The notes below the pieces were generated by a model. That model saw nothing but the letters and a program-made list of their open reading frames with translations, was not told where the DNA came from and made no database searches. The position numbers and the translations under genes are program-made. A stretch of DNA of 29,660 nucleotides from Magnaporthiopsis rhizophila. Its lineage: Eukaryota > Ascomycota > Sordariomycetes > Magnaporthales > Magnaporthaceae. Below are positions 10,667-21,184 of this stretch, piece after piece (the first letter of the stretch is position 1; each line of letters opens with the position of its first letter). Where the stretch lies: positions 1 through 29,660 of the forward strand of contig PYSS01000223.1 of NCBI GenBank assembly GCA_003049465.1, in the 5' to 3' direction.

Positions 10667-12372
10667 GGCCAGAAGGGTGTTCGAGACTTTGCGAAATGGG
10701 TGAATGGGATGTTTGGAAGCAGCTGTAGGGGATCACGGCCGTCTTCTGGTGAGGACATGGCGGGTCCAGAGGATTCTTATACAGATGCGAGGCAGTCTGA
10801 TCATCCTTCAGGTTTCGGTTGCCCACGGTTTTCCGCGACCCAATCCCTCCGCACGGCGCCGCTGAGGCCGCCACGTTCGCTTGGTCGAGCCCGGCCGCCG
10901 GTGGCCCAGCGGATGCTATGCGTATCGTGCCTCAATGTGCAATTTCCTCTCCCTTCCGTTGGATGCCAAGATCGCCGCTGACTGAAAACTTGTGCGTTAG
11001 TTCTCACAGCTGGTGTTGCCCTTCTCAAAGGCTTCCCATTGGTAGGCTTCTCCCGCCTCGTTCCGCCTAACGCATGCACAAGGCCGAGATAGGCTTTTCC
11101 TCAGCCCATGTCGGGAGACGCCGCTCAGCACAGAGAGCGGGGTTCTGCATGACTTGCTGCCTGGCATGCTGGCGTCCATAGAATGGACATTCCAGCTTTT
11201 TTTGCGCCTGTTTCGATACGAGGAGTGGCATGCTGGGCTCGGATGTCCGTCCTGCCCAAACTTCACCGCCAGACGCCTCCCATGCAGCTTTCGCTCAAGG
11301 TCTTAGCCGATAGGCTGGCATACTAGCTGAGGCCCTCCTTCGCCGGGGCCGGCATTCCCCGCTTACGCAGGCTCTTGTTTGCATTAGACGTCGACGGAAA
11401 ATTTGCTCGGCTCGCGGCAGGCAATCGGGGTTCGCCCCGTGTCGAGGAAGACGCCATGGCGTCCTCCACATGGAGACTGAACTCTCCCTCGCCCATGGAA
11501 TCAAATGACCCTGATGGGCGCGGGTACATGCTCGCTTGCTAGCGCTCGCCGAACGTCGATGTTGGCCGGTCAAGAAGGACATCTATGGCTACTTGCAGCT
11601 CCGCCACCAGCTTCGCGCGATGGGCAACCTCACATGTCTGAACAGATTTTCGCGTATAGTTTCCTGACCCATTTGTTCAAACCTAGTACCAGTAGAGAGT
11701 TAATTAGTAAAGGGATGGAGGTTCGGGATGAACAGAGCGGACCCTGCCGCTCCAGGCGGCAAACCAGCAGCTTGCCCGAGCCGCAGATGGCTTCAAAGAT
11801 CTCCTGTTCCGGCAGTGGCCTTGCTTGAAGGGTCATTTGCCATGTAGAAGGAGCCATCGAAATAACAGGATCACCGCCCGATTTCCATCTCTTGATGACA
11901 GCGATGCACGCCCCTCCGGCCATGTCCTCGGTGTTACCTCCATTTATGTCAGAGTCGCTGAAGACAAGGGCTTGGCGCTGGCACCTACCAGACCCGGAGC
12001 CACGAGTAACAGCCCTAACCCCTACTGAGCCTCCTAGCCGCCAAGCGTGAACTGGCGACGGGCCCTGTTATGAACTGGGGTTCTGGCAGGGGCGATGTAA
12101 CGCGGGCAAGCAACGCTGACGAGTGCCGCGGTATGTCCCAGTGGTTTGAGAGACGTCACGTATCGAGCCGTCATCGTCATTTCGACCGCACACGAATGCT
12201 CGTCCCCAAGGCTCCCAGTCTTTATCTTGTGCATTTTTCCTGCCAGATTTCAGATATATATCCATCCGAACGCGTTGCTCTCCTCGTCCGACAAATGGCG
12301 GCATCGGAAAAGTTCCCCCAAAGAAGACTACTGCTCCAGTGATATTGACAGACTTTCACAGCCCTTTCAACC
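10667..12372. other. Long intergenic spacer
   Basis: This 1.7 kb holds no gene I can support. A minus-strand frame at 11630-11923 (97 codons) has a protein-like stretch (LPEQEIFEAICGSGKLL) but no domain, and the plus-strand frame over it is equally open, so I leave it unassigned. The immediate upstream region of the decayed gene at 12373 has a TATA-like ATATATA at about 12254. Confidence 0.35.
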
Positions 12373-13149
12373 ATGAGGATCTCGACCTTCCTCACTTTCC
12401 CGCTTCTGGGTCTCCTGGCTCAGCTCCTACTCCGGTTGCCGTGTCTCCCGCGACAACCGACCGCCTCAAAGCCCACCAGCGAGAGTCCCATCTCGCGCTA
12501 CTCGAGGCCCTGTTGGAGTCCATTAAGGGCCAGACCGGCATCATCAGCCAGCCAGCCCGAGCCCGGGCCATGGCGCCGCCCAAAGAGTCGGCTCTCGACG
12601 CGAGCCAGAACTGACTTTGGGAAACTCGGCCGACTGCAGACTCGACCATCTCCGAGCTCCCCGCAGACACCAACATCTCGACGCCGAACCTTGAAAACAC
12701 CCGCAATCCGTGACGCCGTCACGCAGATCACAACCCTCATCCTAGATGCCGAGGAGACCGTGACGGCCGGCGCTAAGGAGCAGAAGCGGGTCCTCCAAGC
12801 CCATGACCTTGAGACCCGACAGGCCGACGCCATCGCCATCGTCTGGGCAATTGGTGCCATCCTCGTCGAGATCAGCGTGACCTTGGACGCCATCATCAAC
12901 TCGCCGTTGGACTTGGTGAGTCGCTGCCCAATCGATCCATAAGGTGGCGTCCGGGCCAACGCCGACTTTGGAATGGTTGTGATCATCACTGGTGTGCTTC
13001 GAGGCCGTCTGAATTCCCTTACACTTGCACTGGGCGCCCTTGTGGCCGGCCTGGCTCTTGTTATCAATAGCCTCCTGATACTCGTGGGGACGCTTCTTAA
13101 CACTATTCTTCTCGGCTTGAGCATCGCCCTCCTTGGTCTCAGCTTTTAA
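12373..13149 (+). pseudogene. Decayed gene for a secreted/hydrophobic fungal protein
   Basis: Protein-like, codon-biased segments lie in two alternating frames. Frame A from ATG 12373 gives a signal peptide (MRISTFLTFPLLGLLAQ). From about 12424 the sense continues in another frame with an amphipathic helix (DRLKAHQRESHLALLEALLE) and runs through a TGA near 12612 to about 12690. It then returns to frame A (RDAVTQITTLILDAEETV... to about 12915), meets TAA at 12940-12942, and resumes in the same frame with a strongly hydrophobic tail (VAGLALVINSLLILVGTLL) ending at TAA near 13147. No GTRAGT-type introns explain the shifts; the only GTGAGT (12916) leads to no usable acceptor. This needs at least two frameshifts and two in-frame stops, so it is probably a pseudogene. 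I do not recognise the family. Confidence 0.5.
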
Positions 13150-13306
13150 GGGAGGTCGCACGCCCTTGTTGGCTGGTGGAGAGGAATGGCAGCTTCTGGG
13201 GTTTCTCATATTTGGACAGGGCAAATCCTTTTTATAATACACACGTTACACCTCGTTGAAGCCCCTGCAGCCCATAATAGGGTCCCTCGCATATCCTTGG
13301 GGACAT

Positions 13307-13972
13307 CTACGGGGTTTGAGTGAAGTCAATGCAGGATTGGTATGTTTGACCCTGGCCAAACCAGTGCCATTGAATGACCTGTGTTGCCCGATCGCCATTG
13401 TGAGCAAAACGGATGGCACCGCCAACAAGCTGGCGATAAACAGGGATGGGAAAAGAGCATCTACTCACGCATACGCCAGCAACGGTACACTTGCTCCCAA
13501 GATCCGGCACCGTGACGTTGAAGTTGACCTGGTCCCCGAGCATGTTTGGGAACTTTGCGGGATCGGCATACCCCTCGCGCCAGACCCGCAGCGGCTCCCC
13601 GATGATCTTGTTGGTGGTCGTGTCCACGACGCTCACGTTGGCGTACCCCTTGTGCGGGATCCGGATCTTGACGGCCACGGGGACCACGGTGCCGGGCGCG
13701 TACTTTTGGACCTGGGCCTTGTTGTCGCCGAACTGGTACCCCTTGCAGAGCCACATGTTGCACGTCGTCGCATTGTAACCGCCTGTGTTCCAGCCCGCCG
13801 TCCGCTGGAAGGCCTCGGGGTACGACGTCCCGTCCGCCTTGTAAAAGTTCACCATCTTCTTGCCGCAGGCGACTTCGGTTGCGGCGCCTGGCTGCCGGGT
13901 CGCGGGCGAGGTCACGAGGCCATGGGCGGAGGCCTGGGCCACGAGGCAGAGGAGGGTCGTGATGAACAGCAT
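13307..13972 (-). CDS. LPMO-like secreted protein (chitin-binding type-4/AA16-like)
   Basis: I read two exons, 13972-13469 and 13378-13307, for 191 residues. The 90-nt intron is GTGAGT...CACAG, phase 0. The signal peptide is MLFITTLLCLVAQASA, so the mature protein begins with His17 (HGLVTSPATRQPG). An N-terminal His is needed for the copper 'histidine brace' of lytic polysaccharide monooxygenases. Further family features are the CGKKM segment, a central PHKGYANVSVVD strand, and, only after splicing, a C-terminal AGVC-VIQWHWFG...QTYQSCIDF strand. The body resembles fungal 'chitin-binding type-4' proteins of the AA16 type; AA class is inferred, activity untested. The intron is a multiple of three and has no stop, so the unspliced message would also be open (221 residues). 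Confidence 0.8.
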   Translation of the reverse strand: MLFITTLLCLVAQASAHGLVTSPATRQPGAATEVACGKKMVNFYKADGTSYPEAFQRTAGWNTGGYNATTCNMWLCKGYQFGDNKAQVQKYAPGTVVPVAVKIRIPHKGYANVSVVDTTTNKIIGEPLRVWREGYADPAKFPNMLGDQVNFNVTVPDLGSKCTVAGVCVSRCSFPIPVYRQLVGGAIRFAHNGDRATQVIQWHWFGQGQTYQSCIDFTQTP

Positions 13973-15608
13973 GGGGAATGCCTGTCAAAACTTGTGGTAA
14001 AGCTTGGTGACGAAATGGCGTGTTTATTGCAGTGCGGGCCCGGTGAAGGGAGACATGGGCCAAAGTTCCCAGAGCCCATTTCGTGACGGGGAAAAACGAT
14101 GGCTTTTATATCGTCCCGCAATGCCGACGATCCCGGTGCGCCGCCTCGCGAAGGCAAGGGACAATATCGGACAGTTTCGTTAAATTTAAATCTCAAGACA
14201 TGGCGAATCCTGCTTGGATGACATCTGGGTAATACCGCCGGTTGATCTGGCCGGAAAGGGGTGCACGGAACGGAAAGCCCGATGCCTCAAGCGGGGCAAC
14301 CCGTCATACACACGGGAAGAACTGAATCCGAAGAGCACTGCTTCCACTCGCCAAATGTTCCCGGAGATAAAAGCGACAAAGTCCGATACCCGGAGGATTG
14401 GAACCCGAACCTCGGCTTGAGGTTTATCAGGTACCTATGCACTTAGATTCCTTTGATTTCATATTATTATACCTGGCAGAATTTGGGGTTTTCCATTGCC
14501 CGCCCTGGCGTTAGTGAAGCTTTGCTCCTGCTTGTCATCGATTTAACCTGCATCTTTTTCTATATCTGACGGCCAGCTTTAAACTGGATTGAAAGTTACA
14601 CGTTGCTTATGAGGGTCGCATTTACAGGGCAGGTTTAATCAGCTTGTATAAAATGGTACTTTCAGTGGGTTTAAAGCTATGTATCTTAGGCGTTTCTATT
14701 AGGAACAGGAAGCCTTTTGCCAAAGTTACAAGTAAAGAAACAAACAAGCAGTTGTTAAAATTGGTATGGAAAAGCCAAAAATGACGTTTAGTTTCGGCCA
14801 CGTCTTATAGTAGCAATCGCTTCACCCGCATTATCGGAACCGGGGTTTTGTTTATCTTGAAATCGAGAACATCGTAGCCTCGGCGGCAGTAAAAAAAAAA
14901 CTGGTCAGTTATGGGTGGTCTGCAGTACGAGTGAAAGGACCTGTGCTCATTGCGCCGGGAAAATTCGAACGTCCAGTCTATGGTGCAGGAGAAGCCCTCA
15001 GACAGACATTTTAACATTTTAATCACCTTTTGGGGGTTTATTCGCTATATCTATTTCCTGGTCCCTTTCTAGCGGATGGATTCGTTCCATCTTCATGCAC
15101 AACAAGGAGGGCCTTCCTACTGCTTTCGATAGTATATTGTCCATCCCCATTACATATAGTCGCTCTCCAGCGGAGACACTGCTACTTGCATTGGCGATGA
15201 CTCTTTAAAAGATGACGATTTCTTTGCTCATGGCAATGCGCAGGAATTTGCGTGTAGTTGATGCCGTTTTGCTATCCTTAAACTGGGTTTAAAGGCGGGC
15301 GGTGGGACTTGTATCTCCCGAAAGTGAGCCGGAAAACACCGGGCGGCTCGACGTATGGAAGGAAACAAGCTGGACCAGAGTTATATAGCTAACAAAGGCT
15401 ACTGTTCTACCCCTTGCTTGATACTGAAGAAACTGGCCGAGGCTAGTCACTCCAGACGAGCCTTTTAATGAAAGTCCTGTGCGTTGCACGCTCTGGGAGA
15501 GTACGTGCGAGCCATGCCGCCGTATCGCTATATTGCCCTTGATCCATTCAGGCGTAATAAAATCAGCCACGCAAAAAAACTACTGCGGGGCTATGGCCTC
15601 CATCTAGC
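13973..15608. other. Intergenic spacer with one dispersed-repeat copy
   Basis: There is 1.6 kb between the LPMO-like gene (-) and the permease 3' end (-). It contains the repeat copy at 14314-14443, listed separately. From about 14440 to 15290 the DNA becomes more AT-rich with no sustained frame. It may be decayed repeat sequence, but I cannot identify it. Confidence 0.35.
14314..14443. repeat. Dispersed repeat, copy A
   Basis: This stretch matches 27954-28093 in the same orientation, with scattered substitutions and small gaps. Shared blocks include TTCCCGGAGATAAAA, GCGACAA, CCCGGAGGATTGGAACCCG, CTCGGCTTG and GGTTTATCA. On the minus strand both copies contain GGTTCCAATCC (here 14395-14405), close to the RNA polymerase III B-box consensus. 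I do not recognise the element. It could be a short non-autonomous transposon or SINE. Confidence 0.65.
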
Positions 15609-17822
15609 CTATCTACCCACTGCACTATCGGAGGCGTCCTCTTTCAGATCAGAGTTTGTATCCGCATCATCTTGCCCAGTCGCAGTGCCTTCGAACCCGG
15701 TAATGACGCGCGGGATCAAGGTTTCCTTGTGCGGGAAAAGCACGTTCGCAACGTAGTACAGGAACACGGATAGGAAAAACCCGTACAGCCAGTTGAACGA
15801 GAATATGTTGGCCAGCCCCTGCGCGATGGGCACGGCACCTGGGCTGACGCTGTTGGCGAGCCCCGGCAGCAGCGGTATGATGACCGGGAACGTCGCGAGC
15901 GCGGCGCGCCAGTTGGTCCCGTACCGCCCGTAGCGGTATATGCCGCGGGGATCGTAGAGTGCCGGCACGTCATACCGCCGGCGCTTGACGAGCCAGTAGT
16001 CGGTGAAGAGGATGCCGGCCATCGGGGCCATGAAAATGGCGTATGAGGACCTGGTTTTGCGAGTGAGGTTTGTCGGTGTTGGCCTTTTGTTTTTCTTCTC
16101 AACCCGTCTTTGGGGTATTATCAGCGCCCTTGTTACTCACATGAATAGCAGAAGCGCCCTGCCGGACGCGGCAATGATCCAGGGGCAAAGCGCCCATCCG
16201 CCAACGACAGACACCAGCAGTGTGCCGCGTCGAACGTTGAACCAACGCGGCAGCAGCGTCGTGACGTCGTTGGCAAACGACACGGCGTTGGCGCTGATGT
16301 TGACGCTGACTTGTCCGAGTAACCAGATGGACGCGCAGAAGAAGGCGGCTGCCCGGCCGCCCGGGGTGCCCTGCCAAGTGGCGATTATCTCTAGCGGCGT
16401 CCAGTAGGGGACGCCCCAGATCTGCCGTGCCGCCGACGCCGAGACGATGCCCAGGAGCGCAACGGTGGTCTTGAAGAAGGGAATCACAGGCAGCTGCCAC
16501 AGCTGCGCGCGCGGCTTGCGGCTAAAGCGCGAAAAGTCGGGGATGTTGACGGCTAGACTGCTGAAGCCGCCGGTGACGCTAGTCTTGGAGAACGAGTGAG
16601 CCGCGCGTAGGACGACAAGGTGGAACTGGAAAGCTGTGGCAGCAGCGGCAGCAAATAGTCACAAACAAACGGAAATACTTACCAGGTTCGTGATCCAGAG
16701 CCAGACACGCTCCGTCCCGTGCACCTGGCTTGGCTGGTTGAACAAGTCGCCTTGGCCACGGGCTTTGATACCGATCCAAATAACCTTTTGGGAAGAAACA
16801 AGATTGTTAGCCTCGCAAACCAAAACCCAAAAGACTGGGAAATATCGTCCTTGGGAACTTACCATGCCGACAGCTATGGGTGGCAGGAGCACCGCTTTGA
16901 CCCAGAACAGGTATTGCAGCTCGTGCGTCGGAATCAAAAGCAGGGGGAACTGCACGAGCCAGTAGAGAAAGTACGAAATCATGCCGGCCGTTGTAAGGCC
17001 GGCCGATGTGGGCAGATGGTTGGGCAGGTCTTGGAAGCTGGGCCAGATGGACGTGATAACCTGAAAAACGCTCGCAAAGCGCATGACGTGTGAGCGATCG
17101 GCTAACCTGGGAAACGGGCAGTATTGGTGTAGGCACTACCTAGTGATCCCCAGGCGGGATTCGGAACTCACAGCAGTGACACATGGTCCGCCGTAGGCGG
17201 TCTGTACGCCAAACCAGAAGCACGCCAGGACGGCACGGCTGATGACGGGGAAGTAGCTAAACCAGTATCCAAAGCTCGCGCGCGAGGCCACAGGGAAGGG
17301 GATGTGCAGGTCCGCGCCAATGGCACCATTCAAGACGGTGGGGATGGCATTGCAGAAGCTCGCGAGCAGAACAATCAGGACGGCATCGATCGCCGTAAGT
17401 CCTGGGGAGCGAGTCGACGACCGTCACGTCAGCGGCCCCCACGGTTTGAATGAGCGTCTCCTCTTCCCTCACATCCAGGCAGCCCTACCGGTGGTAATGA
17501 TGGCTGAGCCCGTGCTCCACGTGCCGATGGTGACCAGGTCGGAGAGCCAGTATGTGATGAAGGCGCCTTTCCCCCATGTGCGCTTCTCCAGGGGCACGGG
17601 CTCCATGTCGGCGTTGGTCCAGACGTCGGCCGGCGCGACGCTGCTGCTCTGCTGGGGAAGCGCCCAGCTGCTAGGCTCGGTGAGCCGCAGCTTCGCCTTT
17701 TGCTTGGCCCCATGGCAGCGCTCGCGCAGGCTGATCCGGTCCAGCATTGCGATTGAATACTGAATATGGAGGCTCGAGAAGCTCTCAGGGAGAGCGTGTG
17801 TGTGATAGTATTGGGTATCCAT
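15609..17822 (-). CDS. NCS1 nucleobase permease, Fur type
   Basis: I read six exons on the minus strand: 17822-17489, 17401-17172, 17060-16863, 16784-16683, 16583-16141 and 16050-15609. This gives 582 residues, or 557 from the more family-like internal Met at 17747 (MLDRISLRE). Introns are 87, 111, 78, 99 and 90 nt. NCS1 signatures are DMEPVPLEKRTW in the cytosolic N-tail, a first helix region with TYWLSDL, HIPFPVASRASFG, ACFWFGVQTAYGGPC, IWPSFQDLPNHLP, LAVNIPDFSRF in helix 5 and MAGILFTDYWL near the C-terminus. About 12 membrane helices are expected, and the protein is a plasma-membrane H+ symporter for uracil, allantoin, uric acid/xanthine or similar. It is divergent with the Zn2Cys6 gene. 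The fourth intron's acceptor (16584) was chosen because it restores helix-5 spacing; a nearer one at 16632 is possible. Confidence 0.88.
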
Positions 17823-18536
17823 CTTGGTTCCTTATCTTGCACGCGAAGGCATCCATTTGGCACTTACGGGTGATAACTAGCAACGCGGCCGTGGTCTCTG
17901 GCCTTGGCTGAGTCTCTGAGTTGATATCCATGTCGACTGCTGTTCGGCCAGTGCCCCGACCCCGATATCCTCGGTAGGTGCGAGATTGCCTTGCGTTGTC
18001 TTGCACCAAGGTAGGTATCTACCTATCTGTGTGGGTCAAATTTATGCGGCGAGCTGATAAGACCCGCCGGCCGGGCGTATCGGGGACAAGCCATCCCGGT
18101 CGGCGAGGGGACCCGTGGGCGTGGAACGGCGCTGACGGTCTGGGGACCCTTACCCGTGCTATCGCACTCGTCGTCTTTCCCCCGCGTCGACCGAGAGGGT
18201 GGGGGTGGGGCGTGACGACCGCGTCGATTTGACAGGAGTCCTTATCGGGCCCGAATCATCCACGTCGAGTACAGGTGGGAGGAATAGGAAAACATCTAGA
18301 CACGGTATCAGCGGGCTTCCCGCTCTGTGAGCGGGATTGGGGTACGCAGAGGTGGACTAAAAAAAAGAGAGGGACGTGGAGCATCTGTTCTCGGACACCC
18401 ACCCGGAGTCATCAACCGTCTCCCAATCCACCACCGCCCGAGCTTTTATTTTCACCCCCGAGAACTGATTGCTTGTGTCGCATCGAGTAACTACATGCAA
18501 TACTCCCGAAATCCCCCTCGCAGCGTGCCATCAGCC
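17823..18536. promoter_or_regulatory. Divergent promoter region of permease and regulator
   Basis: About 0.7 kb separates the two outward-facing genes. It contains a 10-nt palindrome with inverted CGG/CCG triplets, TCGGGCCCGA (18245-18254), and a CCGGCCGG block near 18067. Both are the sort of half-site arrangement that Zn2Cys6 proteins bind. A CCTACC/GGTAGG-rich patch lies at 18010-18024. Assignment as a regulatory region is from position and motif only. Confidence 0.45.
18245..18254. promoter_or_regulatory. Palindrome TCGGGCCCGA
   Basis: This is a perfect palindrome with inverted CGG triplets separated by a short core. It lies in the region shared by the permease and the Zn2Cys6 regulator. 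It resembles, but is not identical to, the CTCGGCCGAG sites in the two other divergent promoters of the cluster. Confidence 0.3.
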
Positions 18537-21086
18537 ATGTCGACCACTGTGGCCAGCCGAGGCAAGCTCGCCTGCGCATCCTGTACCCGCAGGAAAGTCA
18601 AGTGCAGCAAATCCACGCCCTGCACAAACTGTGTTCGCAGGTCAGACTACAGCCGGCCGGTAGAGGTACCTGCACCAGGATCTCCCGTTTCGCTGACGAG
18701 GTGAGCAGAGGAGAACAAGACTCGTGCGGCCCCGGCCCCAGCCCGGGCCAGCTCCGCAGCCCGGATCTGGGGTTCGGCGCGGCCGAGGCCGTCACGCCAC
18801 CGACAAGCGCGTCTCCAACGCATAGCACAGGCCGGCGGGGATCTTGGGACACCGAGGACGGTGCGAGGCGCCGTGAGCTCGAGATACTTCGCAGTCGGAT
18901 TGCCGAGCTGGAAGGACAAGAAGCACGGCAAATCCACGAGAGGCGGTCGCCCTCCAACTCGGGTGTACCTCGGACAAGACAATTACAGAGCGAACCCGGC
19001 GCCTACGCCGCCCCGACGCCGTCTGAACGAGAAGCCGTGACAAGAGGTTCCGACGATGGGGAAGCCGAGAGCAGCGGGAGGAGCGACAGGCAGACTACCG
19101 CCCTGGAGAAGGATGCGGCGTCAATCCTCGAGTTTCTGGCCTGGGGCAGGAGGAAAGACCCAGACTACCCCTCAGCCGTGTCGCTGTCGCCCGAAGCGGT
19201 GGCGGACACAGTTGTCGTCAATGTTGACAGCGCCGACGCCAGCCCGGACACGGAGGACCCGCACGAGTCGCTATCCCTATTCGAGCAGGGTGCTTCGAGC
19301 CTGGCCGTGATCCGGCTCCTACTCCCGAGCCCGCGGCTCGTGTGGCAGCTCGTCGGCTACCACGACGAGTGCCTGCTGTGGTACCATGGGTCGTACTTTG
19401 CGGCGAGGTTCCGGGCCCAGCTCGAGGTATTTTACGCACGACACGGTGGTGGCGTGGGCGACGACGGCTCCGAGCTCAACCTGCAATGGGTGGCGCTGCT
19501 GCTGGCCATCATAACGGCGAGCCTCGTGTGCGCGCCGCCGGGCCAGGTGCGCGCGTGGGGGTTCGGCGACCGGGAGCGCGACACGCTGTCGCGCAAGTGG
19601 TTCCAGGCCTCGATCGACTCCCTCAACCGGGCGCGGTACACGGCACACCTCAGTATCCTGTCGTGCCAGGCCATCGCCACCAGCACCATCTCGGCGCACT
19701 TGCTCGGCTTCAGCAACACGCAGAGCATCCACCTCGCGGCCGCCGTGCGCATTGCGCAGTCGCTCGGCCTGCATCGCCTCGGGCCCGACGTCGTCTCCCC
19801 GGTGGGCGGCGCAGGCCGCGTCGAGGCCGAGATTGGCCGCCGCGTGTGGTGCCAGCTGTGCGCCCAAGATTGGTTCGGCATCCCATTCAGCGAGAGCTAC
19901 CTCGCGAACCCGGCCCACTCGACTTCGGAACCGCCGGGCAACTGCCACGATGATGACGACGACGACGACCTAGTGCCGCTGCCCGAGCACGTGCCCACCA
20001 TCTCGAGCTACTGCCGCTTCGTGCGCGAGATGGCAGCCAGCATGCCGCGCCTGCAGGACAGCCTCGTGGCCTGCAGCACGGCCTACACGCGCTACGAGCA
20101 GGTCCGGGCCTGGGACATGCGCCTGCGCCGCCTCGCCACGGCCGAGCGGCCCCCGTTCCTCTCGCACGTCGTCCCGCTCGACCCGCGCTGGCCCGCCTGG
20201 ACCCCCTGGGCCCGCCGCGCCCTCGCCATCAGTTCGGGCCACAAGATCATCATGATCCACCGCAGCTTCCTGTCCGAGAGCTTCACCAACCCGGTCTTCG
20301 CCTTCACCAGGCGCACCTGCCTCGCCGCTTCCAAGACCATCATCAAGGAGTACAGGGAGGTGGTCGAGGAGGACGGGCCGATCCTGTGGATCCACCAGGC
20401 ATTTCTCAGTCGCCGCCTGCATCATCCTCCTGCTCGACGTCCTGCACCGCGACCCCGACGAGGCCGAGTGCGTCGAGCACAGGCGGCTCGTCGAGCACGT
20501 GCTCGACATCTTGCGCCTCTATCGGCACAGCATGATTGCGAGTCGCGGCATCAAGATTGTAAACGCGCTGCTTGGCGAGATCTCGAGGCGGCCGGGAGGC
20601 GACAATTCGTCTTGTTTTCCTCCGACCGCTGCTGCTGCCTCTCCTGCGAGCATCAATGACGCAAATAACACGACCGGCCCGAACGTGCGCAAACGGCGGC
20701 GCCTAGACGACGGCCCAAGCAGTAAACGACGGCGGGATTTCGATGTGAGGCAATTTGTCAAGCGGTTCTGCGGAGAGCATGCGGCCGAACAACAATCGCA
20801 GCCTGCGCAGCAGCAGATGCTGCAGGCGCCGCAACAATGGCAGCAAGGTCTCGAGGCGGTTCGCGTCGCTGCCCCTCATCATCATGGACAAGGGGCCTCG
20901 CCGTGGCTGGCGGGAATGTCGGCGGCTGAGCCACAGGGCGACCGAGGGGGCCAGCAGGCGCAGCCGACCGATAATCCGACCGGCGCGTTGTACCCGGACA
21001 CGAACTTTGCGTTTCCGGCGTTGGGGCTCGACGGGTCTAGTGGCTTTGAGAACCTGCTCTACTTGGCGAACCATGACTACTACTGA
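18537..21086 (+). CDS. Zn(II)2Cys6 transcription factor, frameshifted and with altered zinc cluster
   Basis: Exon 1 is 18537-18700 (an in-frame ATG also lies at 18495). The 59-nt intron is GTGAGC...CGCAG (18701-18759), and exon 2 runs to 21086. The N-terminal cluster shows Cys13, 16, 23, 29 and 32 with standard spacing, but the sixth position is Ser39 (AGC 18651-18653). Next come a predicted coiled linker (RRRELEILRSRIAELEG) and a fungal-specific middle-homology domain (about 250-600; for example WQLVGYHDECLLWYHGSYF and AVRIAQSLGLHRL). There is also an acidic run of Asp, a basic nuclear-localisation stretch (KRRRLDD...SKRRR) and a Gln-rich C-terminus. At 20401-20405 one extra T shifts the frame: the domain reads WIHQAF, then SVAACIILLLDVLHRD only in the next frame. 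With the shift corrected the protein would be about 829 residues. It is probably the cluster regulator. It is either decaying or affected by a sequence error. Confidence 0.82.
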
Positions 21087-21184
21087 GACATCAGTCCAAT
21101 CAGACCTTCGCGGCATTCCTTCAGAATTTCTGTTTGACGTATGTTGTATTGCTACTCCTATTTCCCATGTACCTATAAATTAAA

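Noticed and set aside
11630..11923. 97-codon minus-strand frame with a protein-like stretch
   Set aside because: The opposite strand is equally open, there is no domain, start context or neighbouring exon, and I could not support it as a gene.
12916..12943. GTGAGT...ATAAG as an intron in the decayed gene
   Set aside because: Only 28 nt long and splicing it would put the following hydrophobic segment out of frame.
18701..18751. Alternative acceptor (CCAG, 18751) for the regulator's intron
   Set aside because: It keeps frame only if exon 1 is read in a different frame from the zinc cluster, so the CGCAG acceptor at 18759 was preferred.
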